From the NCBI GenBank assembly GCA_021372535.1, contig JAJFUH010000079.1, positions 1 through 20,573 on the forward strand: a DNA stretch of 20,573 nucleotides, written 5' to 3'. The translations under genes and the position numbers were made by a program. This DNA is from a bacterium (lineage in GTDB: Bacteria > Latescibacterota > Latescibacteria > Latescibacterales > Latescibacteraceae). The notes under the pieces are model-generated. The model saw only the letters and a list, made by a program, of their open reading frames with translations, made no database searches and was not told where the DNA came from. This document shows, piece by piece, positions 19,857 to 20,573 of the stretch. Numbering within the stretch: position 1 is the first letter of the stretch; each line of letters starts with the position of its first letter.

Positions 19857-20573
19857 TCACCGCGGCATCAGCGCGAACACACCCCAGCCCATGTATTCAC
19901 GCGTGTAAGCGGCGTAGCGCTCGGGTTCCGAGGTCAGTTTGGCTCGAACCTCTTTCGCCAAGTCGTCGTCGGGATTGGCTTCAAGCCATCGGCGCATGGT
20001 GAGCCATTTGGCCGCCTCGTATCTGTCCCAGCCGTCTTGGTCAGCCAGAACCATTTCAACGACGTCGTAGCCGAGGCGGCCGAAAGATGCGAGAAGTTCT
20101 GGAAGCGTGAGAAAGTCGGAGATTGAGTGGGCAAGACACCCCTTGGCAACATCTTCCGTCGGCGGTAACTGCCGCCAGTAGGGCTCGCCGATGAGGATGA
20201 TCCCTCCGGTGCGCAGGCTCCGCGCCAGAAGCTCGATAGTGCCGGCGACACCACCGGCGATCCAAGTGGCACCGAGACAGGCTGCCACACCGGCCTTCTC
20301 GTCAGAGACATAGCCGGCGGCATCGCCATGGATGAACTTGATTTGATCGGCGACGCCGAGTTCTTCCGCGCGGAGTTTCGCTTGCTCGGTGAACAACTGG
20401 CTCATGTCGATGCCGGTGCCGATGACTCCGTAATCGCGTGCCCAGGTGCACAGCATCTCCCCCGAACCGCTGCCGAGGTCGAGCACTCGGGTCCCCGTTT
20501 CCAGACGCAGCGCCGCGCCGAGAGTGGCGAGCTTTTCGGGTGTGAACGGGTTATGGATGCGGTGAGCACTTTC
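19857..20573 (-). CDS. Class I SAM-dependent methyltransferase, N-terminus outside the window
   Basis: 238 residues visible, with an open frame to the window edge, so the start lies beyond 20573. An internal GTG at 20486 is unlikely to be the start because the preceding residues SAHRIHNPFTPEKLATLG are family-like. Motif I, VLDLGSGSGEML, and the acidic residue after strand 2 in GTGIDMSQLFTEQA define the Rossmann SAM site. DQIKFIHGDAAGYV and the GGIILIGEPYWR strand follow, and the protein ends REYMGWGVFALMPR. The substrate is not evident. On the minus strand it lies upstream of attC site 1, so it may be the cargo of the preceding cassette. Its GC-rich codon use differs from that of the GNAT and DegT-like genes. 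Confidence 0.86.
   Translation of the reverse strand, partial: ESAHRIHNPFTPEKLATLGAALRLETGTRVLDLGSGSGEMLCTWARDYGVIGTGIDMSQLFTEQAKLRAEELGVADQIKFIHGDAAGYVSDEKAGVAACLGATWIAGGVAGTIELLARSLRTGGIILIGEPYWRQLPPTEDVAKGCLAHSISDFLTLPELLASFGRLGYDVVEMVLADQDGWDRYEAAKWLTMRRWLEANPDDDLAKEVRAKLTSEPERYAAYTREYMGWGVFALMPR

Noticed and set aside
19728-20126. 132-codon plus-strand frame
   Set aside because: Lies mostly antisense to the SAM-dependent methyltransferase, whose motifs are clear.
1-20573. CRISPR arrays, insertion sequences, toxin-antitoxin pairs and phage genes
   Set aside because: No regularly spaced direct repeats, transposase, recombinase or phage structural motif was found on reading both strands.

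Overview
The window comes from a bacterium with an outer membrane: it encodes a FadL/OMPP1 outer-membrane transporter with a signal peptide and a lipoprotein with a lipobox. Two divergent uroporphyrinogen-decarboxylase-family (URO-D) proteins, a Tat-exported DegT-family protein and a glycosidase-like lipoprotein together recall uncultured FCB/PVC-type lineages (for example Latescibacterota-like genomes). That placement is inference; the only markers here, ribosomal protein S20 and one tRNA-Leu, cannot be searched from sequence alone. Much of the window has ordinary chromosomal content.

Layout. 1-578: 3' end of an HI0933/BaiN-type flavoprotein. 985-2660: a two-gene unit in which a 2-TM potassium channel with an RCK domain overlaps by 4 bases a free-standing cyclic-nucleotide-binding protein, like a ligand-gated channel split into two polypeptides. 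2779-4105: an ECF sigma factor, a zinc-finger membrane anti-sigma factor and a YbjQ-family protein, the last two overlapping by 4 bases. 4586-4840: rpsT with a good promoter and a strong terminator. 4953-5849: a UbiA prenyltransferase. 6043-7455 (minus): the FadL/OMPP1 porin with its own promoter and terminator. 7653-8723 (minus): first URO-D-like protein, divergent from a DsrE2-like protein, a DUF3795 protein and a ketopantoate-reductase-like enzyme (8890-10797). 11025-12506: secreted glycosidase-like lipoprotein. 12596-15251 (minus): second URO-D-like protein, an unrecognised protein and the ribosome-rescue factor ArfB. 15550-15636: tRNA-Leu(CAA) with its terminator.

Downstream of the tRNA the character changes. 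15919-17292 is a DegT/DnrJ/EryC1/StrS-family PLP protein with a twin-arginine signal. From about 18.5 kb to the window end, and possibly from 17.4 kb, minus-strand genes look like a piece of an integron gene-cassette array. Two attC-like recombination sites (19428-19484 and 18511-18558) flank a folD cassette. A third degenerate site lies near 19629-19678. A class I SAM-dependent methyltransferase runs off the right edge. Beyond the second attC lie a broken isoprenylcysteine-methyltransferase-like gene and a GNAT acetyltransferase. No integrase is visible, so this is either the distal part of an integron or a CALIN (attC cluster lacking an integrase).

Three palindromic intergenic elements (705-754, 4263-4288, 10859-10886) and a block of degenerate ATCCGCG-like units (10911-10973) look like dispersed genomic repeats. 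The strongest leads are the cassette array, in which attC supplies the end of folD, and the split ligand-gated channel operon.
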